Assembly: GCA_963700865.1 (NCBI GenBank)
Contig: CAVOZC010000020.1
Location: 1-64,000 of the forward strand
DNA length: 64,000 nucleotides
Direction of reading: 5' to 3'
Source of the DNA: CAVOGJ01 sp963700865
GTDB taxonomy: Bacteria > Planctomycetota > Planctomycetia > Pirellulales > Pirellulaceae
Below the pieces are notes generated by a model that saw only the letters and a program-made list of their open reading frames with translations, made no database searches and had not been told where the DNA came from. Of the stretch, positions 17,545-27,919 are shown piece after piece. A program made the position numbers and the translations under genes. The number at the start of each line of letters is the position of its first letter. The stretch's first letter is position 1.

Positions 17545-19479
17545 CTAGCTGATAATATCGATGAGCGTGACATCAAAGGTAATGATGTCGGTGCCACCGA
17601 TCCCGGCGCCCGGGTTACCATTGGACCCATAGCCCAGATCCGGAGGAATCACGATCCGCCGCATGCCGCCCACTTTCATGCCCACGACCCCTTCCGTAAA
17701 GCCCTGGATCAAATTGCCCAGCGGGAAATTCACCATTGTATTGCTGTCAAAAATCTGACCATTGGGCAGATAGCCGACGTAGCCAACACGAACCGTGTTG
17801 GACGCAGTCGGCATGGCACCCGTCCCCACCTCGAAGTCGTAGACCTGTAAGCCGCTAGGGTTGGTCGTCAAATCGGCACCATCGGGCAACGGCGGCAAAC
17901 CCGGCACCACGATCCGCACCGTCGCTCGCGACGTCTCGCCCATCCCGTTCATGATTTCGTAGACAAACGAATCACGTCCCAACGTAGTTTGCGTGAACTC
18001 GAGCGATCCGTCGGCGTTCAAAGTGAGCGTCCCTTTTTGCGGCGGCGTGATCAGCTTCACGAACAGGCTGCCACCGCCTGGAACCTGGTCGTTGGCAAGC
18101 ACACCGTTCGCCGCGGAGATGGAAATTGTTTCACCAATCGCCGCCTCGTAGGTTTCATTCAACGCCAGTAGCTCCAGGCCGATCGCCGGCTCGAACGTCA
18201 ACTGATCATCGATTTCAGACATCGCGACCGGGTAGAAGGCATCCTGTCCCGAGCCTCCGTTCAAGCGATTGAGGGGTGCCTCTGGTTCAACAACCAGCCC
18301 GTCAAGGGTTGCCGCCAGGCGATCGCCGAACGACACGGCCGTCGTCCAGGAAGTGCGCATTGCGTTCAGGGCATCGAAATCGAGTTGATTGTTCGTGATG
18401 CCGCCGATCAGTAGATCATCCGCACCCTGGCCGAACAACGAGTCGGCGCCGGCACTGCCGATCAAGATATCTCGGTCGTTGCCACCAAAGAGGGAATCGT
18501 TGCCGGCATGCCCGACGATGACGTCAAACCCGAGTCCCCCGTTGAGGATGTCGTCCCCGTCGTAGCCCAAGATCATGTCGGGGCCGGTACCTCCGTACAC
18601 CGTGTCATTCCCTGGGCCGCCGATGATGAGGTCCGCGGCGGAATCGCCGAATAGCACATCGTCATCACTCGATCCTTCCAGAAAGTCTTCGCCGTCACCA
18701 CCGACCAGTCGGTCAGCACCATTGCCGCCCACGAGCACGTCGTTGCCACCGGAACCAAGAAGTTGATCGTCTCCGTCATCGCCAAACAGCTCGTCGACGT
18801 CGCCTTCGCCAACGAGAACGTCATTTCCCGCATTGCCGCGCAGATGATCGTTTCCGGCTCCGCCCAGCAGCCGGTCATTGCCCACGCCACCGTTCACCCT
18901 GTCCGCGCCTGCCGATCCGTAGAGGATGTCGTCACCCGATTCGCCATTGACGAGATCGTCCCCCGCGTTGCCTTGCAGGATGTCATTGTCATTTCCCCCG
19001 TTGACGATGTCGTCTCCATCGCCGGCAAACACGCGGTCTAACCCGTTACCTCCCAAGATGAGATCGGCTCCACCCAGGGCGAAGATCAGATCGTTGCCAT
19101 CGCCCCCCTCAATCTGATCATTGGCCTGTCCGCCGAAAATCAGGTCGTCCCCCGCCTCCCCCTGCAACGTTACCCGCATCTGCAAGGAGGAAGCCACCAG
19201 CGTATCGTTGCCGGCGCCCCCGGACACCCGAATCGCATTCACACCCGATTTGGGAAAGAGCTGATTGGAGGCCAGAAAATCCGCGGCCACGAAGTAATTG
19301 TTGGGCAAGTCCGCCACAATAATCCGGTTGTTCGCATCGGTTCCACAGACCGTCAGGATGCCGTTTTCGAGCGTGGCCGTGCCCGGTGCGGCCGTCAACA
19401 TCTGCCGACTTTCCAGAGCCTCGATGGCAAGATCCCTGCGTGCCTCGCGCTGGCGTCGGTGCTTGGAAGCTCGTGTCAT
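17545..19479 (-). CDS. Secreted RTX calcium-binding protein with C-terminal FKBP domain
   Basis: 644 residues from the ATG at 19479; an ATG at 19509 is also possible. The basic leader ends in ALESRQML, which resembles the LEPRxxL-type motif of planctomycete extracellular proteins. Residues about 85-356 are a long run of hemolysin-type nonapeptides (GGxGxD), each set binding Ca2+ and folding as a beta-roll. About 445-525 looks like a cadherin/Ig-type VCBS module (GVLANDQVP). About 545-643 is an FKBP-type peptidyl-prolyl isomerase with GQIFDSN, QGFTEGVVGM and IPPDLGYGSNG. The combination suggests an exported, Ca2+-dependent scaffold bearing a foldase. It is flanked by convergent and divergent genes and stands alone. 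Confidence 0.85.
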   Translation of the reverse strand: MTRASKHRRQREARRDLAIEALESRQMLTAAPGTATLENGILTVCGTDANNRIIVADLPNNYFVAADFLASNQLFPKSGVNAIRVSGGAGNDTLVASSLQMRVTLQGEAGDDLIFGGQANDQIEGGDGNDLIFALGGADLILGGNGLDRVFAGDGDDIVNGGNDNDILQGNAGDDLVNGESGDDILYGSAGADRVNGGVGNDRLLGGAGNDHLRGNAGNDVLVGEGDVDELFGDDGDDQLLGSGGNDVLVGGNGADRLVGGDGEDFLEGSSDDDVLFGDSAADLIIGGPGNDTVYGGTGPDMILGYDGDDILNGGLGFDVIVGHAGNDSLFGGNDRDILIGSAGADSLFGQGADDLLIGGITNNQLDFDALNAMRTSWTTAVSFGDRLAATLDGLVVEPEAPLNRLNGGSGQDAFYPVAMSEIDDQLTFEPAIGLELLALNETYEAAIGETISISAANGVLANDQVPGGGSLFVKLITPPQKGTLTLNADGSLEFTQTTLGRDSFVYEIMNGMGETSRATVRIVVPGLPPLPDGADLTTNPSGLQVYDFEVGTGAMPTASNTVRVGYVGYLPNGQIFDSNTMVNFPLGNLIQGFTEGVVGMKVGGMRRIVIPPDLGYGSNGNPGAGIGGTDIITFDVTLIDIIS

Positions 19480-19978
19480 GTTTCTCACTCGGCGTGTAAA
19501 GCGGTGCATCTCGACTTCTCAAAAAGATGGACGGAAAGCGAAAAATCTCATCCTAATCGGTGGCTGCACAAGTGCCCACTAAAATGTAAAGGCAAGCCGG
19601 GCGACCGAGCCGCTGACACCGGTATTCGTCCGTGTAATCGGTATATTATACCCATTTTTCCGCGGTCTGCCGTGAGGAACCCGTCATTTCACCGGCGCGA
19701 CGTAAGCGGATGTTCAAGCGGGCCTCGGTCGGAAGAAACCGCCAAAGCGCGAGGTGTATGGCACACGACATGCACAGTTACTCGTTGTCCAGCGAGATTG
19801 AGGCTTTCATGTGGCATACCCGTCTCTTGTGCCGACGGAGAAAGCACAACAGCAGACAACTTTTGTGGCGGCCGCGGAAGTGGTCCATTTTCCTTTGACC
19901 CACTGTGGCACAAACGCAACGTGTTGACGTCCAGCCGCAACGCGTTTGTCCGCATTGAAAAATTCAGAAGGCCCAGCC
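19480..19978. other. Divergent intergenic region
   Basis: About 500 bases between the RTX gene and the TPR gene, transcribed in opposite directions. One symmetrical AT-rich site (19640-19652) stands out; no small gene is supported. Confidence 0.45.
19640..19652. promoter_or_regulatory. Palindromic AT-rich site GGTATATTATACC
   Basis: A perfect 13-base inverted repeat between divergent genes. On the minus strand it reads TATAAT and could be a -10 element for the RTX gene. No clear -35 is seen, so an operator is equally possible. Confidence 0.3.
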
Positions 19979-20872
19979 ATGGTAAATCACGCCTCATTCT
20001 TCGTCGTATTCCTGGCGTGTGCGACGCTTACCGACGCCTGCTTAATGGCCAAAGGCCACAAGAACGCTTCTCATGGCCACAAGCGTGGCAATTTCCATGG
20101 CGGAAACAGCATAGGGCGGGGCAACCATTATGGCTCGTTCGGCTTCAACGACCTGCTGTTTTTGACAACCGACTTCCTGCCGATCGAACATGGGCATCCT
20201 TTTAACGGCCCACCGCTGTTCCCGATGGCAAGCGATGGGTTTCCGCCCCCACTACCCATCGAATCTGGTCCGCCCATCGTTCCACTCCTCCGAACCGATA
20301 GAACCGCCTACGAGCGCCAGATGACGGCGGCGTTTTCCGCCGGGCAATATGAAGACGCGATACGATTGTGCCGGCACGCGCTGATCGAAAATCCGCGCCA
20401 AGCCTCTCTGCATGAATTCCTGGCTCAGGCACTCTTGGCGGTGGGCGACTATCGGGGAGCGACGATGGCACTTTCCCAGGCCACGTCGCTGGCCACCCCC
20501 GATCGCTGGGGGCAGATTGTCAGCAACCATGCACAACTCTACCAGGGGCGCGATTATGCGGTTCAGCTCCAGAGGCTCTCCCGCTTCATCGATGCCTATC
20601 CGGCTGCCGCCGATGCCTGGGCGCTGCGGGCGTATCATGAGTTCTACCTGCATCGCACCGAAGCGGCGCGTCGAGATGTCGCGCAAGCTCTGAAGCTGGA
20701 CGGCGGTCACGTGCTGGCGACTCGCTTATCCGCGCGGCTGCCCCAAGTACCTGCCGCGCCGGAGGTCGAGCAGTTGCCACCTCTACCCGGTCAGCCGGCC
20801 AACCAGGGCCGTGTCTGGCAGGACCATTCGTCCCGCCGCGAGAACGATTCCCACTTGTCGATCGTGGATTGA
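19979..20872 (+). CDS. Exported protein with TPR repeats
   Basis: 297 residues. An N-terminal hydrophobic segment (HASFFVVFLACATLTDAC) acts as signal peptide or lipid anchor, then a His/Gly/Asn-rich stretch, a Pro-rich linker, and from about residue 105 two to three tetratricopeptide-like units (FSAGQYEDAIRLCRHAL, LLAVGDYRGATMALSQA). TPRs usually serve protein contacts; no catalytic motif is visible. ATG at 19979 has AGAAGG 7 bases upstream and is preferred over the ATG at 19946. The next gene is convergent. Confidence 0.7.
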   Translation: MVNHASFFVVFLACATLTDACLMAKGHKNASHGHKRGNFHGGNSIGRGNHYGSFGFNDLLFLTTDFLPIEHGHPFNGPPLFPMASDGFPPPLPIESGPPIVPLLRTDRTAYERQMTAAFSAGQYEDAIRLCRHALIENPRQASLHEFLAQALLAVGDYRGATMALSQATSLATPDRWGQIVSNHAQLYQGRDYAVQLQRLSRFIDAYPAAADAWALRAYHEFYLHRTEAARRDVAQALKLDGGHVLATRLSARLPQVPAAPEVEQLPPLPGQPANQGRVWQDHSSRRENDSHLSIVD

Positions 20873-20984
20873 ACGCCAGTGGTCACGAGAAGACGGGAGA
20901 CCTGTCACGACTTTCCGCGGGCGACTGCGGCTCGACAGCAGCTTCGTCGCAACGTCGCGACTTCGACAAAGACGACTGCCGGCG

Positions 20985-23891
20985 CTATTCGGCCGCGCGG
21001 GCGGCGACTTGGTCCGATTCTGGCTCGGCGTCCTCGGCCGGTTCCTGTCCGAAATGTTCACTGACATACTTCGCCAGGGTCGCCACACTTGGCTCGTTCA
21101 TGAACACGGCCATCGGCAGTGACATTTGCAATTGCGATTCGATCTTGTTTTTCAACTCGATGGCCATCAACGAGTCGAGCCCCATTGAACTGAGTGGCGT
21201 CGTCACGTCGATATCTTCGGCTGGTAGGCCCATGATTTTGGCCAGTTGCCCACCGAAGAAGGTGGAGAGTTTCTTCATCCGTCCGGCAACATCCAGACTG
21301 AGCAAACTCTGCCGAAAAGCCCGATCTTCCGCGCTGTCACCACCGTGCGTTCCCAATTCGATCCCTTCGGTGACGACGTGGAGAAACGGAGGCACCGCAC
21401 CACCGCTGGCCCGCACCAGGTCGGGCCAGTGGACGATCATCACCGCCGTTTGTGGGTATCCAGTGGCGATAAGGTCACCCATCAGATCCAGGGCCGGCTG
21501 GGCGGGCAACATGCCCATCCCGCGGCTGGCAAGTTGTTCTTCGAGTCCCGCATCGTTCGCCATGCCGGAATCGGCCCACGGCCCCCAGTTGATGCTGGTC
21601 GCCGGCAATCCCTGGTCGCGGCGGTGTGCCGCCAAGCCATCGAGGTATGCGTTGCCGGCAGCATAGTTGCTCTGTCCCGGGGAACCGAGAACGCACGCCA
21701 CGGAGGAGAAGAGGACGAATGCATCGAGTTCCTGTTCGCGGGTGGCCGCATGTAAATTCCAGGCCCCATCCAACTTCGCCGCCAGTGGCTTTTGCAGCTG
21801 TTCCAGTGACATATCGAACATCACGCCGTCGGCCAGCACACCGGCGGCATGGAAGACCCCTTTCAGTGGGGGGAACTCCGCCGGGATCTGCCGCAACGCC
21901 GAGTCGAGTGAGGAGCGATCTGCCACGTCACCTTGAATCGTGGCCACGTTCAGCCCGCACTGCTCGAGTTGCTCGACAGACTGCCGCGTACTCTCGTCGG
22001 TGGATCGCCGCGACAGCAACGTCACGTGCGTGGCTCCTCGTGCCCCCAACCATTTGGCCACCTGCATTCCCAAGGCTCCGAGACCACCAGTGATCAGGTA
22101 ATTTGCCTGCTTGGTGGCGCGGAACGAATCGGGCGAGTCGTTGTCCTGTGCATCGCCGGGCGCAGCCGCGGCCACCACCACCTTGCCGATGTTTTTTCGT
22201 TGCGCCATGTAACGGAATGCGTTGATCGTCTTTTCCGTCGGGAATCGTGTAAACGGCAGCGGTTGAAAGATGCCCTGTTCGAAAAACGTCATCATCTCGG
22301 CAAACATCCCCTCGATGTATTGCGGTTTCTGTCGCAATATTCGATCGAGATCGATTGCAAAGTAGGAAAGATTGTCCTGGAATGGCAACAGGCCAATCAT
22401 GGTGTTGGAATAGATATCGGTCTTGCCGATCTCCAGAAAGCGACCGTACGCTCGTAAGACGCCGAGACTGGCCGTGATGGCATCTCCAGGCAACGAATTC
22501 AAGACAACATCAACCCCCTCCCGACTTGTGATTTCCCGAATTTCATCGGCAAAATCGAGGGTACGCGAATTCATCACATGGTCGACGCCCAGCGAGCGGA
22601 GGAACTTACGCTTCTCGTCGCTGCCGGCGGTGGCAAACACCTCGGCACCCAGGTGTTTGGCGATTTGAATGGCCGCGAGCCCGACACCGCCGGCCCCCGC
22701 GTGGATCAAGACGCGTTCACCGGCCTGCACTTGTGCCAGCCGCACCAACGCGTAATAGGCCGTGAGAAACGTAATGGGGATTGTGCTGGCTTCCTCGTGA
22801 TCGATCGTGGGCGGCTTCTTCACCATGGCGTAATCAGCCGTGAGGCAATGGGATGCGAAACTGTACGGGGCGACACCCATCACTTCATCGCCGACTTGAA
22901 ATCGGGTGACGTTCGCGCCGACCGCCGTCACGACACCCGAGACTTCGATTCCCATGGGCACGATGACGTCGGTGATGCCCGGATAGAGCCCCAGCGCCTT
23001 CAGCACGTCGCTGAAATTGAGTCCGGTCGCATGAACTTCGACTTCAATTTGCCCCTTTCCTGGCGCCGATCGATCGCAGGGTTCGTAGGCCAGCTCGTCG
23101 AAGCTGCCCGATTCCTTAATCCGTAATTGGTAGGGACTCTGCTTGGGAACGCGCATCGCATCGCCCGTTCCATGGCCTGGCAAGCGGTCGGCGGCTCGTT
23201 CCAGTCTGGCCACGTAGCGGGTTCCCTGGCGATAGGCGATTTGGGCTTCCTGGGACATCGATGTGGCTTCTTGAACCAGGTCGTTGGCCAGGGTCGACAC
23301 ATCTTCCGTCGGATCAAGATCGACCAGCCGCACCCGCAACTCGGGATGTTCCATCGCGGCGACGCGCCCCAAACCCCAAATCGCCGACTGGCTGGCATTC
23401 ACCGGTGCCGACGCCGACGCGTCGCCCTCGGTCGCGACGAGTTGTCCGCCGCGTGTCGCCACCAGGACGGAAGGAGCTTTACTGGTGTGCAGGCGTGCCG
23501 CCTGCTGGATGACGCGGAGCAACGAGGCGAGTGACTGCTCACGCACTTGATGCAGTGCGGCAGCAGCCGTATCGCCAGGTTGGGAGGGGTCGCCGCAATC
23601 GAGTGTCCAGAGGTGCGCGATGGTGACCAGTGGATGGGCCGCATCACGACTGCAGCTGACCAACGCCTGAGCAAAATCGTCAGCTTCCGTGGGGCGCACG
23701 GTGATGTGATCTCCGTCTTGCCGATATTCCGCACCGGGCTGAATCACGACCGGCCGGGCCCCGGCTGCGACCAGCTGTTTCGCCAGCGCATCACCGACGA
23801 GCGACTGGTCCGCAAAAATGGCGACCGTGCCCAGCCGCGCAGACTTTCCGTGCCCAGCGGTTGTGGTTGCCACCCCACCCCATACACCCAA
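20985..23891 (-). CDS. Type I polyketide synthase, C-terminal part (ER-KR-ACP), frameshifted from N-terminal part
   Basis: Continuation of the synthase read in a third frame. Domains in order: a structural KR half-domain, an enoyl reductase (GVGLAAIQIAKHLGAEV, the NADPH loop), a ketoreductase (YLITGGLGALG, then FSSVACVLGSPGQSNYAAGN) and an acyl carrier domain with the phosphopantetheine serine in MGLDSLMAIE. No thioesterase follows, so the release mechanism is unknown. It connects to the N-terminal part through a middle stretch in another frame (about 24045 to 23840, with FLLDAAGNVLVEFAGV and DWVYGVGWQPQPL). One missing base at each junction explains both breaks. The start of this open stretch at 23891 is not a true translation start. 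Confidence 0.88.
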   Translation of the reverse strand: MGVWGGVATTTAGHGKSARLGTVAIFADQSLVGDALAKQLVAAGARPVVIQPGAEYRQDGDHITVRPTEADDFAQALVSCSRDAAHPLVTIAHLWTLDCGDPSQPGDTAAAALHQVREQSLASLLRVIQQAARLHTSKAPSVLVATRGGQLVATEGDASASAPVNASQSAIWGLGRVAAMEHPELRVRLVDLDPTEDVSTLANDLVQEATSMSQEAQIAYRQGTRYVARLERAADRLPGHGTGDAMRVPKQSPYQLRIKESGSFDELAYEPCDRSAPGKGQIEVEVHATGLNFSDVLKALGLYPGITDVIVPMGIEVSGVVTAVGANVTRFQVGDEVMGVAPYSFASHCLTADYAMVKKPPTIDHEEASTIPITFLTAYYALVRLAQVQAGERVLIHAGAGGVGLAAIQIAKHLGAEVFATAGSDEKRKFLRSLGVDHVMNSRTLDFADEIREITSREGVDVVLNSLPGDAITASLGVLRAYGRFLEIGKTDIYSNTMIGLLPFQDNLSYFAIDLDRILRQKPQYIEGMFAEMMTFFEQGIFQPLPFTRFPTEKTINAFRYMAQRKNIGKVVVAAAAPGDAQDNDSPDSFRATKQANYLITGGLGALGMQVAKWLGARGATHVTLLSRRSTDESTRQSVEQLEQCGLNVATIQGDVADRSSLDSALRQIPAEFPPLKGVFHAAGVLADGVMFDMSLEQLQKPLAAKLDGAWNLHAATREQELDAFVLFSSVACVLGSPGQSNYAAGNAYLDGLAAHRRDQGLPATSINWGPWADSGMANDAGLEEQLASRGMGMLPAQPALDLMGDLIATGYPQTAVMIVHWPDLVRASGGAVPPFLHVVTEGIELGTHGGDSAEDRAFRQSLLSLDVAGRMKKLSTFFGGQLAKIMGLPAEDIDVTTPLSSMGLDSLMAIELKNKIESQLQMSLPMAVFMNEPSVATLAKYVSEHFGQEPAEDAEPESDQVAARAAE

Positions 23892-23946
23892 TCCGAGACA
23901 TTATCCGAGTGGACGCCATCGATGGCTCGCCCGACGCGCTGCACCG

Positions 23947-26900
23947 TTACGCCCGCGAATTCCACGAGTACATTGCCGGCCGCGTCCAAGAGGAACACGT
24001 CCGACTCGACGGTCTCGGGACTGGGATGATGCGCCCGGAAATTCGCCGTGCGAAAATCTGCACGCCATCCCGCACGTCCCCCAGGATGCGGGCCCGCTTC
24101 AGCCGCACCGGGACGTAGGTGTAGGGCGTAAATTCTCCATTCGGCTCAAGCGGCACCGTCCCGGCAACGGCTTGCATTAGTGCGTCTCCAAGCGCCGGAT
24201 GGAGATGGTACTTGTCCAGGTCGAGCTTGACGGCGGCCGGCAATTCGACCGCCGCGATCGCTTCTGTCGCGGTACGGAGCACGGACCCCAGGACTTGGAA
24301 AGATTCGCCATAGACCAGGTTCCGTGCCGCCATCACATCATACGTTTCCTGTCGGCTGACTTCTTTGACGATGCGGCCGCGGACTTCCTCCAGGTCAATG
24401 GGAGGTGGCACTGCCGCGGCGAGGGCATCCTTGTGGACCATGGACCCGGTCGCGTGCAATTGCCATTTCGGGCTTTTCTCTTGCGTCTCACCACTGATGC
24501 TGTAGGTGTCAAAGCTCGAACGGCCACCCATTTCGGGAGCCGCCATCACTTGCACCACCCGGCAACCCTCGAGCGGCAGGAACAGGGCGTGTTGGATCGC
24601 CAGATTCTCGACAGCATGGGCCCCCGGACCAAACTGCAAATTGGCGATCGCGAACCCCTGCTCGATGTATGCGGCTGCGGGAACGACGATCGAACCCTGC
24701 ACGACGTGGTCTTTGAGATGCTTTGGATTGTCGGCGCTGAAGCGCGCCTCGTACAATCGTGAATCGAAAGCGGTTGTGAATTCCGATCCCAGCAGCGGAT
24801 GCAACGACGGTCCACGGCCACCACCCTGGATCGCCGGCCGGTCCGCATCGATCAGCCAATGCTCGTTCTTCAGGAACGGATAATTCGGAACGCTGATGCG
24901 ACGGCGATTCCAAGGTTGATCAAATCCTTTCCAGTCAATCTGCACGCCCAGCACGTACAGTTGGGAGACCGCGGCTGCCATCATCTCCCAGTCTTCCTTG
25001 CCCTTCCGCAGCGACGGTATCCAGGCAGCCTTCGAGTCGGGTAAACACCGCCGGCCCATCCCCAGCAGACTGGCGGTCGGACCAATTTCCACCATGGCAT
25101 GCACACCTTCTTCTTCCAGCCGTAGCATGCCCGTCGCAAACTCGACGCAATTCCGAATATGGTCGCGCCAATAGGCCGCATCAAACGCCGCCGATTCCAC
25201 AATCGTGCCGGTACGATTCGCGGCGATCGGAATCGTAGGGCGACTGTAATCGAGAATGGCCGCAAAGGCCTCGAACTCATCGAGCATCGGGTCCATGAGG
25301 GGCGAATGAAAGGCGTGCGACACATTCAGCCGCTGCGTACCAACGCCCTTCTTCTCAAAAGCGGCAACCACCTTCTCGACCACCTCGGCGGCACCCGAAA
25401 TCACGTTGTTTTCCGGCCCGTTGGCCGTGGCCACCGACACGCGATCGCCAAACTCGTCCATCACCTCCTGGACGCGGTCGCGCGAGGCGAAAATCACGGC
25501 CATCTTGCCATTTTGTGGCAAACGCTGCATCAACTCCGCTCGTTTCGCAATCAATCGCAAACCGTCTTCGACGGAAAAGACGCCGCCGATGCAGGCCGCC
25601 ACGTATTCACCCACGCTGTGTCCCAACAGCAAGTTCGGTTCAACGCCCCAAGACTGCCACAGCTTTGCTAGCGCGTATTCCAGCGCAAACAGGGCCGGCT
25701 GCGTATAGGTGGTCTCGTCGAGCGGAGACTGGCCGTCAGGGGGATAGACCACGTCGAGGATGGAAAACTCGCGGTGTTCAAGCAGAATTTCATTGCAATG
25801 ATCAAAATGCTTTTTGAATACAGGATGCGATTCGTAGAGCTGACTCGCCATCCCTACGTACTGCGACCCTTGCCCCGTGAAGAGAAAGGCGATCTTTGGC
25901 TTGGTCGCGATCCGCACCTCGTCCGATTTAACTCGCGGCGAACGCTTCCCGTCCGCCGCGGCCCGCAAGGCGGCGATCATCGAAGTTCGATCTTCCGCCG
26001 TGACCGCGGTCCGCAGATTGAAATGGGCGCGTCCCGTATTTGCCGAATGGCAAAAATCAACCCATTCCTCATCGGGCAGCGTTTCCAGCCGATCGGCATA
26101 ACGGGTTAAAAGCGTTGGCAACGTCAGCTTCGATTTTGCCGACACGGCGAGGACATGGATGGGCCGGTCGGGAGTGGCCTCTGAAGGCGTTTCGCGATCG
26201 GCGGCGACCGACTCGACCACCACATGCGAATTCGTACCGCCAAAACCGAAGGAACTGATGCCAGCCACGCGATTGCCGTTGGATCGCCAAGACACCATCT
26301 CGCGGGGAATCACCAACCGCGTGCCCGCCAGATTGATGTTCGGGTTCAATTCGTCGAGAGCCGCCTGGGCCGGAATCACGCCGTGCCGCATCATCATGAT
26401 CACCTTGATCAGCCCGGCGATACCCGAAACCGTCTCGGTGTGCCCCACATTCGCCTTTACGGAACTGACATGGACCGGTTGCTCATCTTCCTTCCGGCGG
26501 GCAAACAGCTTGGTGAGCGATTGAAATTCGATGGGATCGCCAAGCGGGGTGCCGGTGCCGTGGGCTTCCACGTAGCTAACTTGTGATGCGTCCAGTCCGG
26601 AGGATGCCAGTGCCGCGCGGATACAAGCAATCTGCGACAGGCTGTTCGGCGCCGTAATGCCGGACGTGCGGCCGTCTTGGTTGACGGCCGATCCGCGAAT
26701 AACTGCCATGATATTGTCGCCATCGCGGGTGGCATCGGTGAGCCTCTTTAAGACCAGCATGCCACAGCCCTCGCCACGAACATACCCGTTCGCCGAGGCG
26801 TCGAAGGGGCGGCACTGGCCGCTCGGAGAGAGCATTCTGGCTTTCGAGAAAGCGATCGTGACCTCCGGCGAGAGGATCAGGTTGACCGCGCCGGCGATGG

Positions 26901-27576
26901 CCGAATCGCAATCCCCATTCCGCAACGATTGCACCGCCAGGTGCAGGCCGACCAGCCCCGACGAGCAAGCCGTATCCACCGCCAGGCTGGGGCCCCGCAA
27001 GTCCATGATGTACGAGATGCGATTGGCCGCCACACTGAGGGCGTTCCCCGTGCCCATGTGCGCGTCGATGTATTCCAGGTAGTTGTCAAACTCATTGGGT
27101 AACTTGGAATAGTCATTACCCCCGATGCCGACAAACACCCCCGTCGCGGTTCCCGCCAGTTGGTCCGGCGAAATGCCGGCATTTTCCAAAGCCTCCCAGG
27201 ACACTTCCAGCAGCAGACGTTGCTGCGGATCCATCCGCACCGCCTCGCGGGGAGTGATCCCGAAGAACATCGAGTCGAATTCGCGGACGCCGTCGACGAA
27301 CGCCCCCCAGCGGATCGACATCTTTCCGGGCGTGTCGGGATCCGCATCGTAGTAGCGGTCGACATCCCAACGCTCGCTGGGAATTTCCGTGACCGCACTC
27401 CGGCCTTCGCTGATCAGCTTCCAGAATTCCTCCGTGTTCGAGGCACCGGGTAAACGGCAAGCCATCCCGACAATTGCAATCGGCTGTGCGACTTGAGGAT
27501 TCTTTTTCAGGCGGGCTTCCAGCAGTTCCCGCTGCGCAGGGGACAGTTTTGCTAAACGTTGGGCCACATCGACCAT
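23947..27576 (-). CDS. Type I polyketide synthase, N-terminal part (KS-AT-DH)
   Basis: Builds a fatty-acid-like or polyketide chain from acyl-CoA units. The ATG at 27576 has GGAG 9 bases upstream; a TTG at 27600 opens the same frame. Ketosynthase: DTACSSGL (Cys204), VEAHGTG (His339), VGHTE (His379), all intact. Acyltransferase: GHSVGEY (Ser654) and HAFH, the form linked to malonyl-CoA. Dehydratase: the HPLLG start and LKDHVVQGSIVVP with its catalytic His. The frame breaks near 24045-24050, at the end of DH, and the last 30 residues of this stretch are out of frame. With the following part it would be one protein of about 2,200 residues, a single-module highly reducing synthase. No tailoring or carrier-activating gene lies alongside. 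Confidence 0.9.
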   Translation of the reverse strand: MVDVAQRLAKLSPAQRELLEARLKKNPQVAQPIAIVGMACRLPGASNTEEFWKLISEGRSAVTEIPSERWDVDRYYDADPDTPGKMSIRWGAFVDGVREFDSMFFGITPREAVRMDPQQRLLLEVSWEALENAGISPDQLAGTATGVFVGIGGNDYSKLPNEFDNYLEYIDAHMGTGNALSVAANRISYIMDLRGPSLAVDTACSSGLVGLHLAVQSLRNGDCDSAIAGAVNLILSPEVTIAFSKARMLSPSGQCRPFDASANGYVRGEGCGMLVLKRLTDATRDGDNIMAVIRGSAVNQDGRTSGITAPNSLSQIACIRAALASSGLDASQVSYVEAHGTGTPLGDPIEFQSLTKLFARRKEDEQPVHVSSVKANVGHTETVSGIAGLIKVIMMMRHGVIPAQAALDELNPNINLAGTRLVIPREMVSWRSNGNRVAGISSFGFGGTNSHVVVESVAADRETPSEATPDRPIHVLAVSAKSKLTLPTLLTRYADRLETLPDEEWVDFCHSANTGRAHFNLRTAVTAEDRTSMIAALRAAADGKRSPRVKSDEVRIATKPKIAFLFTGQGSQYVGMASQLYESHPVFKKHFDHCNEILLEHREFSILDVVYPPDGQSPLDETTYTQPALFALEYALAKLWQSWGVEPNLLLGHSVGEYVAACIGGVFSVEDGLRLIAKRAELMQRLPQNGKMAVIFASRDRVQEVMDEFGDRVSVATANGPENNVISGAAEVVEKVVAAFEKKGVGTQRLNVSHAFHSPLMDPMLDEFEAFAAILDYSRPTIPIAANRTGTIVESAAFDAAYWRDHIRNCVEFATGMLRLEEEGVHAMVEIGPTASLLGMGRRCLPDSKAAWIPSLRKGKEDWEMMAAAVSQLYVLGVQIDWKGFDQPWNRRRISVPNYPFLKNEHWLIDADRPAIQGGGRGPSLHPLLGSEFTTAFDSRLYEARFSADNPKHLKDHVVQGSIVVPAAAYIEQGFAIANLQFGPGAHAVENLAIQHALFLPLEGCRVVQVMAAPEMGGRSSFDTYSISGETQEKSPKWQLHATGSMVHKDALAAAVPPPIDLEEVRGRIVKEVSRQETYDVMAARNLVYGESFQVLGSVLRTATEAIAAVELPAAVKLDLDKYHLHPALGDALMQAVAGTVPLEPNGEFTPYTYVPVRLKRARILGDVRDGVQIFARRISGRIIPVPRPSSRTCSSWTRPAMYSWNSRA

Positions 27577-27919
27577 CGACCGATTCTCCAATCCGTTCAA
27601 TGAATACGCGTTTTCGGGCGTACGGGGTTAACCATCATCACGACTTGCCGGGTCTCCATGCCCCGAGCACGACGAAGAGCCGCCTTCGGAGTGGTAGCCA
27701 GAGTCGACCATGATCAGGGGAGGCGGAGGTCGACGAGGAATTGACGGCGGGAAGAATGTCTTAACAATCGCCGAGCCCATCCTGCCGAGCACCAGATCGC
27801 AAACTCGACTTAAACGCCGCATTGTACTGAATTCCCCACAGTTGGCTAGGTCAGGCGAGCCGCTGTAAGTTGACTGGCCGCCAAGGGTTGCGACCGAAAC
27901 AAAGATCGTTCATGGTGAA
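27577..27919. other. Divergent intergenic region
   Basis: About 340 bases between the polyketide synthase and the photolyase, transcribed apart. It must hold both promoters; I cannot single out a convincing one. Confidence 0.4.

Noticed and set aside
27600..27600. TTG start of the polyketide synthase
   Set aside because: The ATG eight codons on has a properly spaced GGAG, which the TTG lacks.
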